Below, one piece after another: positions 8,898-17,204 of a stretch of DNA of 64,000 bases. The DNA comes from Poindextera sp036494815 (GTDB lineage Bacteria > Pseudomonadota > Alphaproteobacteria > Caulobacterales > Caulobacteraceae): NCBI GenBank assembly GCA_036494815.1, contig DASXNV010000100.1, forward strand, positions 62,001 through 126,000, in the 5' to 3' direction. Positions within the stretch are counted from its first letter, which is position 1. Each line of letters starts with the position of its first letter. Under the pieces are notes generated by a model. The model was given only the letters and a program-made list of their open reading frames with translations. It ran no database searches and was not told where the DNA came from. Both the position numbers and the translations under genes were made by a program.

Positions 8898-10127
8898 ATG
8901 CCCGATGACAACATCTTTTCCGGCCTGAAGGTCGTCGACCTGGCGAGCTTCATCGCCGGCCCCGGCGCGGCGGTGATCCTGTCGGATTTCGGCGCCGACG
9001 TGGTCAAGGTCGAGCCTCCTGGTGGAGACACCTGGCGGATCGGCTACAAGGTCCCGCCCGAGCCCGCCGCCGATGACAACTATCCCTGGCACTTGAACAA
9101 CCGCAACAAGCGCGGCCTGGCGCTGGACCTCAAAGCGCCGGAGGCCAAAGAGGTCGTGCGCCGGCTGGTCGAATGGGCCGACGTCCTGATCGTCAACACG
9201 CCCCATCCCGCGCGGAAGAAGCTGGGCCTTGAGTATGACGACGTGAAGGCTTGGAACCCGCGGCTCATCTACGCCGACGTCACTGGCTTCGGCGAGGCCG
9301 GTCCTGACGCCCACCTGCCCGGGTTCGACATCACCGCCTACTGGGCGCGCAGTGGGCTGCTGTCGCTGACTCGCGACGCGGGCGCGTCGCCGACCCTGCC
9401 GGTGTCGGGCAGTGGCGACCACGCTACGGCCACTGGGCTGTTCTCGGCCATTGTCACCGGGCTCTACCGTCGCGAGAGGACGGGTCAGGGCTCCTACGTG
9501 ACCACATCACTGCTGGCGCAGGGCGTCTGGGCCTGCGCCGTCCCCGTGCAAGCCGCGTTGGCGGATGGGAGGTTCTTTCCGCCTCACGATCGGCGGGAGC
9601 CGGCGAACGCCACCTTCAACGTCTATCGCGCCGCCGACGACACTTGGTTCCTCATCGTCATGACACCGGACAAATGGGCGGGCTTCACGACCGCGATCGC
9701 CCGGCCAGATCTGGCGGCCGATCCGCGCTTCGCCGGTCCGGCCAAACAGATGGCCAACGCCGCCGCGCTCACGGCGATCCTCGACGAGGTCTTCGCGAGC
9801 CAGCCAATGGCGCACTGGATCGAGGTTTTGGACGCCGCCGGGGTCCCCATCGGCGTAGTCCGCGATCCGGCCGACGTGATCCATGACCCGCAGCTGGCGG
9901 CCAACAATATCGTCGTGCCGCTCGAGGGGGCCGGCGGCAAGCTCACCTCGACGGTGAGCAGCCCGATAGAAGTGCGCGGCGTGACCAAGCGATCAGCGCA
10001 TCGCGCACCGGAGCTCGGCGAGCACAACGAGGAGATCCTCCGCGAGATCGGCTTCGACGCTGCCCAGATCGCGGCCTTCGCCGATCGCGAGGTGATCGCC
10101 GGCCGCCGCCGCAACCCTGCCGCCTAG
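8898..10127 (+). CDS. CaiB/BaiF family (class III) CoA-transferase
   Basis: Transfers CoA between carboxylic acids via an enzyme-bound mixed anhydride. It has 409 residues, the normal length for a single-copy class III CoA-transferase. Conserved features are the N-terminal LKVVDLASFIAGP, the segment ILSDFGADVVKVEPPGGDTWR, the NRNKRGLALDLK loop and catalytic Asp144 in PGFDITAYWARSG. RBS GGAG precedes the ATG. In this operon it probably activates the pathway acid to its CoA ester or recycles CoA from the product. The pairing with an acyl-CoA dehydrogenase and crotonases recalls the carnitine cai operon, but the substrate is not shown by the sequence. Confidence 0.9.
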   Translation: MPDDNIFSGLKVVDLASFIAGPGAAVILSDFGADVVKVEPPGGDTWRIGYKVPPEPAADDNYPWHLNNRNKRGLALDLKAPEAKEVVRRLVEWADVLIVNTPHPARKKLGLEYDDVKAWNPRLIYADVTGFGEAGPDAHLPGFDITAYWARSGLLSLTRDAGASPTLPVSGSGDHATATGLFSAIVTGLYRRERTGQGSYVTTSLLAQGVWACAVPVQAALADGRFFPPHDRREPANATFNVYRAADDTWFLIVMTPDKWAGFTTAIARPDLAADPRFAGPAKQMANAAALTAILDEVFASQPMAHWIEVLDAAGVPIGVVRDPADVIHDPQLAANNIVVPLEGAGGKLTSTVSSPIEVRGVTKRSAHRAPELGEHNEEILREIGFDAAQIAAFADREVIAGRRRNPAA

Positions 10128-10150
10128 CGTCCGCCCATAGGAGACCGAAA

Positions 10151-11089
10151 ATGAACCTCCCCCACGCGGCGCAGAGCGTCGCAGACACCCTAGCCGCTAC
10201 GACTGCGCGACTCTTCGTCCTTAACGTGAGCGCCGGCGTCGTCCTTTCGATGACGCCGGACGGCAAGGACCAGCAGGTGATCGCCTCGCATTGCCGTATA
10301 CCCGACGGCGTGGCCGTCGATGTCGACGCCGGGCGCGTCTACTGGACCAATATGGGCGTTCCCGACGCGGACGACGGCACGATCGAATGCGCCGATCTGG
10401 ACGGCTCGAACCGCATCACCATCGTTCCGCAAGGCGTCACCCATACGCCCAAGCAGCTCCACCACGAGAAGGCTGCCGGCAAGCTCTACTGGTCAGACCG
10501 CGAAGGCATGCGGGTGATGCGCTGCGACCTCGACGGCTCCGCGGTGGAGACCTTGGTGGTCTCGGGCGACCCCGCGGCCGACCTCGGCGACCAGACGAAG
10601 TGGTGCGTGGGCATCGCCGTCGATCCGCAGGCCAGCCAAATCTACTGGACCCAGAAGGGATCCGACAACGCCGGCGTCGGCCGCATCCTCCGCGCCGGGA
10701 TCGAGATTCCCGCCGGCCAGACTGCGGCGGATCGGTCGGACGTCGAAGTTTGGATCGATCGCCTGCCGGAGCCGATCGACCTGGAGATCGATCACGCCCA
10801 GCGCATGCTCTACTGGACCGATCGGGGCGACCCGCCGAAGGGCAACACCGTCAATCGGGCGTCGTTGGGCGCGCTCGCCGGCAAGGTCCGACCGGAGATC
10901 GTGTTCACCCACCTCATGGAAGGGATCGGCCTGGCGCTCGACGTGCCCGGGAATCGGATGTTCTTCACCGATCTCGGCGGTTCGGTCTACACGGCCCGGC
11001 TCGATGGGTCGCAAAGCCATGCGATCCTGTTCGCCCAGGGCAACCTCACAGGCATCGCCTACGCCGAACTTTCCGCCGCGAGGGCCTGA
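10151..11089 (+). CDS. YWTD-repeat beta-propeller protein (SMP-30/LDLR-like)
   Basis: A 312-residue protein of repeated propeller blades. Each blade has a VYWTN / LYWSD / IYWTQ / LYWTD core spaced by about 40-50 residues, followed by DGSN or DGSA turns, as in the YWTD propellers of the LDL receptor and related bacterial proteins. At least five such units are visible. There is no convincing signal peptide, so it is probably cytoplasmic. Translation starts at an ATG with AGGAGA upstream. It is wedged between a CoA-transferase and a crotonase, 23 and 2 nt away, so it is co-expressed with the pathway. A lactonase-like or binding role is possible, but no catalytic residues can be assigned. Confidence 0.75.
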   Translation: MNLPHAAQSVADTLAATTARLFVLNVSAGVVLSMTPDGKDQQVIASHCRIPDGVAVDVDAGRVYWTNMGVPDADDGTIECADLDGSNRITIVPQGVTHTPKQLHHEKAAGKLYWSDREGMRVMRCDLDGSAVETLVVSGDPAADLGDQTKWCVGIAVDPQASQIYWTQKGSDNAGVGRILRAGIEIPAGQTAADRSDVEVWIDRLPEPIDLEIDHAQRMLYWTDRGDPPKGNTVNRASLGALAGKVRPEIVFTHLMEGIGLALDVPGNRMFFTDLGGSVYTARLDGSQSHAILFAQGNLTGIAYAELSAARA

Positions 11090-11091
11090 CC

Positions 11092-11868
11092 ATGGAGATC
11101 CTCACCAGCAGGGACGGCGCGGTTCTGCGGCTGCAGATCAATCGACCGGAAAAGCGGAACGCTCTGACGCTCGGCATGTACGAGCAGATGACGTCGGCGC
11201 TGCAGGACGCGGATCGCGATCCGACGGTGCGAGTCGTCCTGATCCATGGCCACCCGGACAGCTTCAGCAGCGGAAACGATCTGCAGGACTTCGTACAGTC
11301 GCCGCCCGTCAGCGATGACTCGCCGGTCGGCCGGTTCATCACCGCCATCAGCCGCGCGCGAAAGCCGCTCGTCGCCGCTGTGGCCGGTCCCGCAGTCGGT
11401 ATTGGGACCACCATGCTCCTGCACTGCGACCTCGTGTACGCTGCCGAGAACACGCGGTTTCAGCTGCCGTTCGTGAACCTGGCGCTGCTCCCCGAAGCCG
11501 GATCAAGCCTGTTGCTGCCGATGCAGATCGGCCACCTTCGCGCTGCAGAGCTGCTGATGCTGGGCGAGCCGTTCTCGGCGGCGAAGGCGCTGCAATTCGG
11601 GCTCATAACCGAGGTGGTCGCAGACGGCGCCGCCGCGTTGCAGGCGGCGGAAGCTGCGGCGGCGAAGCTGGCGGCCAAGCCGCCGGCGGCGCTTCGGCTG
11701 ACCAAGATGCTCATGAAGGGATCGCACGCCGAGCGGCTGACCGCGCAGATTGCGGACGAGACAAGCCACTTCGTGGAGCAGGTTCACTCGCCCGAGGCAG
11801 CGGAGGCGTTCAAGGCCTTCTTTGAGAAGCGTGCGCCGGACTTCTCAGCGTCCGCCGAGCAAGCATAG
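11092..11868 (+). CDS. Enoyl-CoA hydratase/isomerase family protein (single-Glu, isomerase-like)
   Basis: Crotonase-fold protein of 258 residues, starting 2 nt after the stop of the propeller gene. The CoA-binding and oxyanion-hole segments are present (FSSGNDLQDF; AVGIGTTMLLHCD). The first hydratase glutamate is absent (GTT in place of CE). The second acidic residue is kept in LALLPEAGSSLLLP. This pattern is that of delta3,delta2-enoyl-CoA isomerases such as ECI2, where one glutamate shifts the double bond. I therefore infer an isomerase rather than a second hydratase. It would let the operon handle an unsaturated acyl chain. Confidence 0.82.
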   Translation: MEILTSRDGAVLRLQINRPEKRNALTLGMYEQMTSALQDADRDPTVRVVLIHGHPDSFSSGNDLQDFVQSPPVSDDSPVGRFITAISRARKPLVAAVAGPAVGIGTTMLLHCDLVYAAENTRFQLPFVNLALLPEAGSSLLLPMQIGHLRAAELLMLGEPFSAAKALQFGLITEVVADGAAALQAAEAAAAKLAAKPPAALRLTKMLMKGSHAERLTAQIADETSHFVEQVHSPEAAEAFKAFFEKRAPDFSASAEQA

Positions 11869-11903
11869 CAGCCCCCCAAATTTTCCCCAGAGCGAGAGAC
11901 CCC

Positions 11904-12842
11904 ATGTCTGAACACAAACCCATCCGTCGCGTCGCGATCATCGGAACCGGCGTTATCGGCGCCAGCTGGGCGGCGCTCTTCCTGGCCCGAGGCCTGGACG
12001 TGGTCGCCACAGACGTCGCGCCCGACGCCGAGGCGAAACTGCGCGACTTCGTGGACCACGCCTGGCCGGCGCTCGAGGCGCTGGGCCTGGCGCCCGGCGC
12101 GTCTCGCGACCGCCTGGCCTTCGAGGCCGTCTTGGAAGACGCCGTCCGCGATGTCGACCTCGTGCAGGAAAACGGGCCCGAGCGAATCGACTTCAAGCGC
12201 GAGCTCTACGGCAAGCTCGATGGCTTGCTGCCGGCCACGACGCTGATCGCCTCGAGTTCATCCGGCCTGACGATGAGCGAGATCCAGAAGGCCTGCCCCA
12301 GTCACCCCGAGCGGTGCTTCATCGGTCACCCCTTCAACCCGCCGCACCTCATCCCGCTGGTGGAGCTGGTGCGCGGCGCTCAGACGTCCGAGGAGACGAT
12401 CGAGCGCGCAGCCGCCTTCTACGACGGGCTCGGCAAGAAGACCGTGCGGCTGAACAAGGAGGTGCCGGGCCATGTGGCCAACCGCCTAGCCGCGGCGCTG
12501 CTGCGCGAGGTGATGTACCTGGTCGCCGAGGATGTGATCAGCGTGGCCGATGTCGATGCGGCGGTCTGCTACGGACCGGGCCTACGCTGGGGCGTGATGG
12601 GGCCGATGATGCTCTACCATCTGGGGGGCGGCGCGGGCGGCATCGACCACTGGTTCGACCAGTTCACCGGCCCGATCACCGCCTGGTGGAAGGTGCTGGG
12701 CGACCCGCAGATCACGCCCGAGCTGCGAGCCAAGGTGACGTCTGGCGTCATGGCCGAGGTGGCCGGCCGCTCGATCGAGACGCTTGAGGCGCAGCGTGAC
12801 CGCGAGCTGATGGGTCTCCTGAAGGTCCGCGCGGCCGACTAG
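11904..12842 (+). CDS. 3-hydroxyacyl-CoA / L-carnitine dehydrogenase family protein
   Basis: NAD-dependent dehydrogenase of 312 residues. The Rossmann motif GTGVIGASWAALF is at 14-26. The catalytic region SSSSGLT and GHPFNPPHLIPLVE contains the conserved His142 and Asn145. The C-terminal domain has GPGLRWGVMGPMMLYHLGGG, a stretch typical of the carnitine dehydrogenase branch of the short 3-hydroxyacyl-CoA dehydrogenases. It is the last CoA-pathway gene of the operon and is followed after 25 nt by a type II NADH dehydrogenase that could reoxidise its NADH. Whether the substrate is a CoA ester or a free hydroxy-acid such as carnitine cannot be decided here. Confidence 0.85.
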   Translation: MSEHKPIRRVAIIGTGVIGASWAALFLARGLDVVATDVAPDAEAKLRDFVDHAWPALEALGLAPGASRDRLAFEAVLEDAVRDVDLVQENGPERIDFKRELYGKLDGLLPATTLIASSSSGLTMSEIQKACPSHPERCFIGHPFNPPHLIPLVELVRGAQTSEETIERAAAFYDGLGKKTVRLNKEVPGHVANRLAAALLREVMYLVAEDVISVADVDAAVCYGPGLRWGVMGPMMLYHLGGGAGGIDHWFDQFTGPITAWWKVLGDPQITPELRAKVTSGVMAEVAGRSIETLEAQRDRELMGLLKVRAAD

Positions 12843-12867
12843 GACTGGCCCGAAAGGAGTTTGTGTC

Positions 12868-14265
12868 ATGGACCAGCATAACCACGCCCCTGCCGGCGCC
12901 GCCGGCCGGGTAGACGTCCGCGCCCGCCCGCGGGTGGTGATCGTGGGCGGCGGGTTCGGCGGCGTCGCGGCTGCGCGGGCGCTGCGGCGGGCCCCTGTGG
13001 ACATTGTGCTGATCGACCGGCGCAACCACCAGATCTTCCAGCCGCTGCTCTACCAGGTGGCCACCGCCGTGCTGGCCCCAGGAGATATCGCCGCGCCCTT
13101 GCGCCAGCTGGCCGCCGTGCAGCCGAACGTCAGCGTCGAGATGGCCGAAGTGACGGCGATCGACACAGGCGCGCGCACGCTCCGTGCGCTGCTGCCTAGC
13201 GCCGAATGGATCGACGTCGACTACGACTACTTGATCCTCGCGGCCGGCGCCGGGCCCAGCTACTTCGGCCACGACGCGTTCGCGGCCTTCGCGCCGGGCC
13301 TGAAGACCCTCAGCGACGCCGACACGATCCGCTCGAAGATCCTCAGGGCCTATGAGCTGGCCGAGCTCACCCAAGATCCCGGCGAGCAGCAGCGGCTGAT
13401 GACCTTTGTGCTCGTGGGCAGCGGGCCCACCGGCGTCGAACTGGCCGCCACCATCGCCCAGATGGCCCAGGTGACCCTGAGGCGGAACTTCAAGCGCATT
13501 CGCCCGGAGCAGACCAAGGTCATGCTGCTGGAGGGGGGGGCGCGCATCTTGTCCTCGTTCGACCCGCGGTTGGCGGAGGCGGCTCACGCCCAGCTCAACC
13601 GACTCGGCGTCGAGGTGCGCACGGGCGCTGTCGCCGAGACCATCGACGCCGACGGTGTGGTGGCGGGCGGCGAGCGCATCCGCGCCGCGACGGTGCTCTG
13701 GACCGCCGGCGTCGCCGCCTCGCCCCTGACGGCGATGGCCGGCGCCGAGACCGACCGCGGCGGCCGGGCTCGGATCGGGCCGAACCTCGAGACCCTGGAC
13801 GGTTCCGGGGTGTTCGTGATCGGCGACGCGGCCAGCGCGATGCAGGATGCTAAGCCCGTGCCCGGCGTCGCGCAGGCCGCGCTGCAGCAAGGCGCCCATG
13901 CGGGCGCGGTCATCGCCGCCCGCGTCGCCGGGGGCGCGCCGCCGCCGCCGTTCCGCTACCACGACAAGGGCTCCATGGCGGTGGTCGGTAAGGGCTTCGC
14001 CCTGCTCGAGGCGCCGGGCTGCAAGCTGAGCGGCCGACTGGCCTGGTTTGTCTGGGCGTTCATCCATATAGCCTTCCTGCCGCGGCTACAAAACCGCCTG
14101 CGGGTCGGCGTACAGTGGCTGTGGACCTATTTCACCGGCCAGCGCGGATCGCGGTTGATCGCGGAGCCCTCTTGGGCGCTGCCGAACCGGCCCCCTCAGC
14201 CCCTCGCGGGCGTTGCCCGCCCCATCGCCAACGGCGATGCAGACCAGCGGACGAACAACGCCTAG
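12868..14265 (+). CDS. ndh: Type II NADH:quinone dehydrogenase (NDH-2)
   Basis: Single-subunit FAD enzyme that passes electrons from NADH to quinone without pumping protons. It has 465 residues, slightly longer than E. coli Ndh. It has two dinucleotide folds: FAD-binding VVIVGGGFGGVAAAR (23-37) and NADH-binding FVLVGSGPTGVELA (about 186-199). The QPLLYQVATAVL and VGKGFA motifs are typical of NDH-2. The C-terminal helical region (about 385-430), WFVWAFIHIAFLPRLQNRL, is the membrane-attachment segment. AAAGGAG precedes the ATG. Together with the PoxB-like enzyme and Cyo oxidase upstream it forms a plausible quinone-linked chain. Confidence 0.9.
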   Translation: MDQHNHAPAGAAGRVDVRARPRVVIVGGGFGGVAAARALRRAPVDIVLIDRRNHQIFQPLLYQVATAVLAPGDIAAPLRQLAAVQPNVSVEMAEVTAIDTGARTLRALLPSAEWIDVDYDYLILAAGAGPSYFGHDAFAAFAPGLKTLSDADTIRSKILRAYELAELTQDPGEQQRLMTFVLVGSGPTGVELAATIAQMAQVTLRRNFKRIRPEQTKVMLLEGGARILSSFDPRLAEAAHAQLNRLGVEVRTGAVAETIDADGVVAGGERIRAATVLWTAGVAASPLTAMAGAETDRGGRARIGPNLETLDGSGVFVIGDAASAMQDAKPVPGVAQAALQQGAHAGAVIAARVAGGAPPPPFRYHDKGSMAVVGKGFALLEAPGCKLSGRLAWFVWAFIHIAFLPRLQNRLRVGVQWLWTYFTGQRGSRLIAEPSWALPNRPPQPLAGVARPIANGDADQRTNNA

Positions 14266-14361
14266 CGCCAGCGAGGAACGTCTTGAACACCGGCGCCGCC
14301 GCAGTTCATCGCAGCTCACCTCTAATTGCTCAGTGTGGAAACGAAAACCTGTGGAGCGGAA

Positions 14362-14391
14362 TGAGGAAAAGTGCGAAGCGGTTTTCCGCCC
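14362..14391 (+). repeat. Copy of a palindrome-associated intergenic repeat
   Basis: A 30-nt segment (TGAGGAAAAGTGCGAAGCGG followed by TTTTCCGCCC) is identical to the reverse complement of 21740-21769. In this copy the flanking stem is decayed (GGAGCGGAA on the left). It lies in the 182-nt gap between ndh and the GNAT gene. It is probably a dispersed REP-like element of this genome. Confidence 0.75.
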
Positions 14392-14447
14392 GCACCCCAG
14401 CCAAATTGAGGATGCGCGCTCGCCCAAACCTTGGCAGTTTGCGCCCC

Positions 14448-15125
14448 ATGCCGCACCCCCTCGACCACCCCGTCTGGAGCGCCCTCAGCACCCGGCAGCG
14501 CCCCCTCGCCCAGGGCGACCACCGCGCCCTGCGCCTCGCGTCGGACTATGGCTGGTTTGCGGCCTCAGCGGACAAGTCGCCGGAAAATCTCTCCGCCCTG
14601 GCGACCCTGCCCATCGACGAGGTCGGCCTGTTCCTGGTGGAGGCGGCGCCCACGCCCCAGCCCGCCGGTATGGTCGTGGTCTCCGAGGCGGCCTGCCGCC
14701 AGATGGTCGCCGACGCGGTGGAGGCGGTCGAAAATCCCTTCGACATCGTCCCGCTCGGCGATGCTGATGCGGCGGAGATGCTGGATCTGGCCCTGCTGAC
14801 CAAGCCCGGCCCTTTTTCCACCGCCACGCACCGCCTGGGCGAATTTATCGGCGTGCGCGAGGGCGGTAAGCTGGTGGCCATGGCCGGCGAGCGCATGAAG
14901 CCGGACGGTTTCGCCGAGGTCAGCGGTGTCTGCACTCATCCCGATCATCGGGGCCACGGCTACGCCCGGGTGCTCAGCAGCATTGTCGGCCGGCGCATCG
15001 TGGCCCGGGGCGAGATCCCGTTCCTGCATGCCTTTGAGACCAATACCGGCGCCATGCGCCTCTACGAACAGCTCGGCTTTCGCGACCGCTCCGGCATCAC
15101 CCTGACCCTGCTGCGGCGCGCCTGA
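14448..15125 (+). CDS. GNAT family N-acetyltransferase
   Basis: A 225-residue acetyl-CoA-dependent acyltransferase. The catalytic GNAT domain is in the C-terminal half. It has beta-strand LVAMAGERM, the motif A region VSGVCTHPDHRGHGYARVL with the Q/R-x-x-G-x-G/A-type pyrophosphate loop (RGHGYA), and the C-terminal LYEQLGFRDR. The N-terminal 90 residues form a degenerate second GNAT-like or FR47-type half. The ATG at 14448 begins recognisable protein; the open frame upstream runs through the repeat at 14362 and is unlikely to be translated. No Shine-Dalgarno is evident. Target unknown. Confidence 0.82.
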   Translation: MPHPLDHPVWSALSTRQRPLAQGDHRALRLASDYGWFAASADKSPENLSALATLPIDEVGLFLVEAAPTPQPAGMVVVSEAACRQMVADAVEAVENPFDIVPLGDADAAEMLDLALLTKPGPFSTATHRLGEFIGVREGGKLVAMAGERMKPDGFAEVSGVCTHPDHRGHGYARVLSSIVGRRIVARGEIPFLHAFETNTGAMRLYEQLGFRDRSGITLTLLRRA

Positions 15126-15154
15126 ACGGAACCTGCCGGTTCCCCTGAAGCGGC

Positions 15155-16156
15155 CTAACGCACTCGCACCATCCGCTTGCCCACATTCTGGCCGGCCAGC
15201 AGGCCCACCAGGGCGGCCGGGGTGTTTTCCAGGCCGTCGATGATGTCTTCGGGCACTTTCAGCTGGCCGCTGTCGACCCAGCTCTTCAAATCGGCCAGGG
15301 CCTGGTCGCGCTGGTCGTCGAAATCCATCACCACAAAACCGCGCAGGTTCAGCCGTTTGGTGACGATCAGGCCGGGCACACCGCGCGGGCCGTGGGCGGG
15401 GGCGGCGCCGTCATATTGCGAAACCGCGCCGCAGCAGGCGATGCGCCCATGCAGGGCCATGTTGAACAGACAGGCCTCCAGCACGTCGCCGCCCACATTG
15501 TCGAAATAGACGTCGATCCCGTTGGGGCAGACCTCGCGCAGGGTCCGGCGCAGATTGCCGCTCTTGTAGTCCACCGCCGCGTCGAAGCCGAGGTCGCGGG
15601 TCAGCATGGCGCCCTTGTCGGCCCCACCGGCGATGCCGACTACGGTGCAGCTCTTGATCTTGGCGATCTGGCCCACCAGCGAGCCCACCGATCCGGCCGC
15701 GGCCGAGACCACCACCGTCTCGCCGGCCTTGGGTTGGCCGCACTCCAAAAGGCCGAAATAGGCGGTGAGCCCCGCGACGCCATAGACACTGAGCAGGTGG
15801 CTGAGCGGCTCCATGGCCGGCAACTTGTGCAGGTGTTTGGCGGGCAGGGCGGCATAGTCCTGCCAGCCGGTGTCGGCGAACACCAGGTCGCCGGGCGCCA
15901 GGTGCGCGGCCTTGGACTCCACCACCTCGGCCACCGATCCGCCGGCCATCACTTGGCCCGCCTCCACCGCCGAGCGATAGGTGGCGCCCTGCATCCAGGC
16001 GCGGTTGGCGGCGTCCAGGGAGATCAACCGGGTGTGCAACAGCACCTGGCCGTCCTCGATGGCGGGCACGGCGCCGTCCACCAGGCGAAAGTGCTCGGGG
16101 GTCAGTTTGTCCTGGGGCGTGGAGTCCAAAAGGATCTGACGGTTGATCTCGCCCAT
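15155..16156 (-). CDS. Zinc-independent MDR NADP-dependent oxidoreductase (CurA/leukotriene-B4 reductase-like)
   Basis: A 333-residue medium-chain reductase that would reduce alpha,beta-unsaturated ketones or aldehydes with NADPH. The cofactor fold shows VVVSAAAGSVGSLVGQIAKI (about 148-167), followed by the NADPH-phosphate-binding GIAGGADK. The zinc ligands of alcohol dehydrogenases are absent. The YFDNVGGDVLEA segment is typical of the curcumin/prostaglandin reductase branch. The start at 16156 follows AGGGAG; an upstream in-frame ATG at 16195 lacks a ribosome site. It is divergent from the PhyH dioxygenase gene across 151 nt. Confidence 0.88.
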   Translation of the reverse strand: MGEINRQILLDSTPQDKLTPEHFRLVDGAVPAIEDGQVLLHTRLISLDAANRAWMQGATYRSAVEAGQVMAGGSVAEVVESKAAHLAPGDLVFADTGWQDYAALPAKHLHKLPAMEPLSHLLSVYGVAGLTAYFGLLECGQPKAGETVVVSAAAGSVGSLVGQIAKIKSCTVVGIAGGADKGAMLTRDLGFDAAVDYKSGNLRRTLREVCPNGIDVYFDNVGGDVLEACLFNMALHGRIACCGAVSQYDGAAPAHGPRGVPGLIVTKRLNLRGFVVMDFDDQRDQALADLKSWVDSGQLKVPEDIIDGLENTPAALVGLLAGQNVGKRMVRVR

Positions 16157-16307
16157 GGTCTCGGCTCCCTGGCTTTTTGTCTTGGCGGCGATCATGCACG
16201 GCCAGCCGCCGCCTGACGATACGCTTCTTCACCAGGCCGGCGGATCGCGTCATGGTGCGCGGCCCAGAAAAGTCAGCGCCGTTGGCGCCGTGGAGATCGT
16301 CATCAGC

Positions 16308-17099
16308 ATGGACACAAACGCCCATATCGAACGTGTCCGCCGCGACGGCTACACCATCGTCGAGAACGCCATCGAGCCGGGCTTGATCGACGGCCTGAAC
16401 GAGGCACTGGCCCGGTTGGAGCGCGATCACGACATCAAACCGGGCATGAACGGCTTCGAGGGACACCGCACGGTGCGGATCTATAACCTCCTGGCCCAAG
16501 GTGCGCCGTTTGAGCAGATCCCGGCCCATGACAATGTGCTGCCCATCATCGAGGGCGTGCTGGACGACGGCTGCTTGATCTCGTCCCTGTCTTCCATCGC
16601 CATCGATCCCGGCGAGGTCGCCCAGCCGATCCACGCTGACGACCAGGTGATCCCCCTGGACAAGCCGCACCGCTCGATCATCTGCAACTCCATGTGGGCC
16701 CTGACCGATTTCACCGAGGCCAATGGCGCCACCCGGGTCGCGCCCGGCACGCATCTGCAGCCCAATCCCGAATATGGCGGCGCCTGCGACACCATTCCTG
16801 CCGAAATGGCCAAGGGCTCGGTGCTGATCTGGGACGGCGCCCTGTGGCACGGCGGCGGCGCCAACCGGACCCAGGCCCGGCGCGTGGGCGTGGCCATGAA
16901 CTACTGCGCCGGCTTCATCCGCCAGCAGGAAAACCAGCAACTGGGCCTGTCGCCGGACCTTGTGCGCAGCTTCTCGCCGCGGCTGCAGGAGCTGATCGGC
17001 TACGGCGTCTATCGCGGCCTGATCGGCCATATCGACAAGGAGAGCCCGGCGCAGAGGCTGACCGGCGGCGGGACGTTCCGCTCGATCTGGGACCGGTGA
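16308..17099 (+). CDS. Phytanoyl-CoA dioxygenase (PhyH) family protein
   Basis: Fe(II)/2-oxoglutarate-dependent oxygenase of 263 residues. The facial triad is visible as H109-x-D111 in PIHADDQ and H181 in LWHGGGANRT. A 2-oxoglutarate-binding arginine is probably the Arg191-Arg192 pair. The double-stranded beta-helix core is complete. I start at the ATG at 16308; a GTG at 16290 and the more upstream open frame are alternatives, and the upstream part overlaps the divergent promoter. No pathway partner is adjacent except the divergent MDR reductase, so the hydroxylated substrate is unknown. Confidence 0.85.
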   Translation: MDTNAHIERVRRDGYTIVENAIEPGLIDGLNEALARLERDHDIKPGMNGFEGHRTVRIYNLLAQGAPFEQIPAHDNVLPIIEGVLDDGCLISSLSSIAIDPGEVAQPIHADDQVIPLDKPHRSIICNSMWALTDFTEANGATRVAPGTHLQPNPEYGGACDTIPAEMAKGSVLIWDGALWHGGGANRTQARRVGVAMNYCAGFIRQQENQQLGLSPDLVRSFSPRLQELIGYGVYRGLIGHIDKESPAQRLTGGGTFRSIWDR

Positions 17100-17204
17100 G
17101 GCGATGCCCCTAAAGGCGGGGCTGCAGCTTAGTCTCTGGGAACAACGCCAAGGCGTTTGGCTCGCTGGTGTGTCAGAACGGGCTGTTTGAGGGTTTCGAA
17201 CAGC

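Noticed and set aside
12748..14067. 439-residue open frame on the minus strand
   Set aside because: It lies wholly antisense to the NDH-2 gene and its product is a low-complexity His/Gly/Arg/Ala-rich shadow typical of high-G+C DNA.
15411..17030. 539-residue minus-strand frame across the MDR and PhyH genes
   Set aside because: It spans two divergent genes with clear motifs and their promoter; composition is shadow-like.
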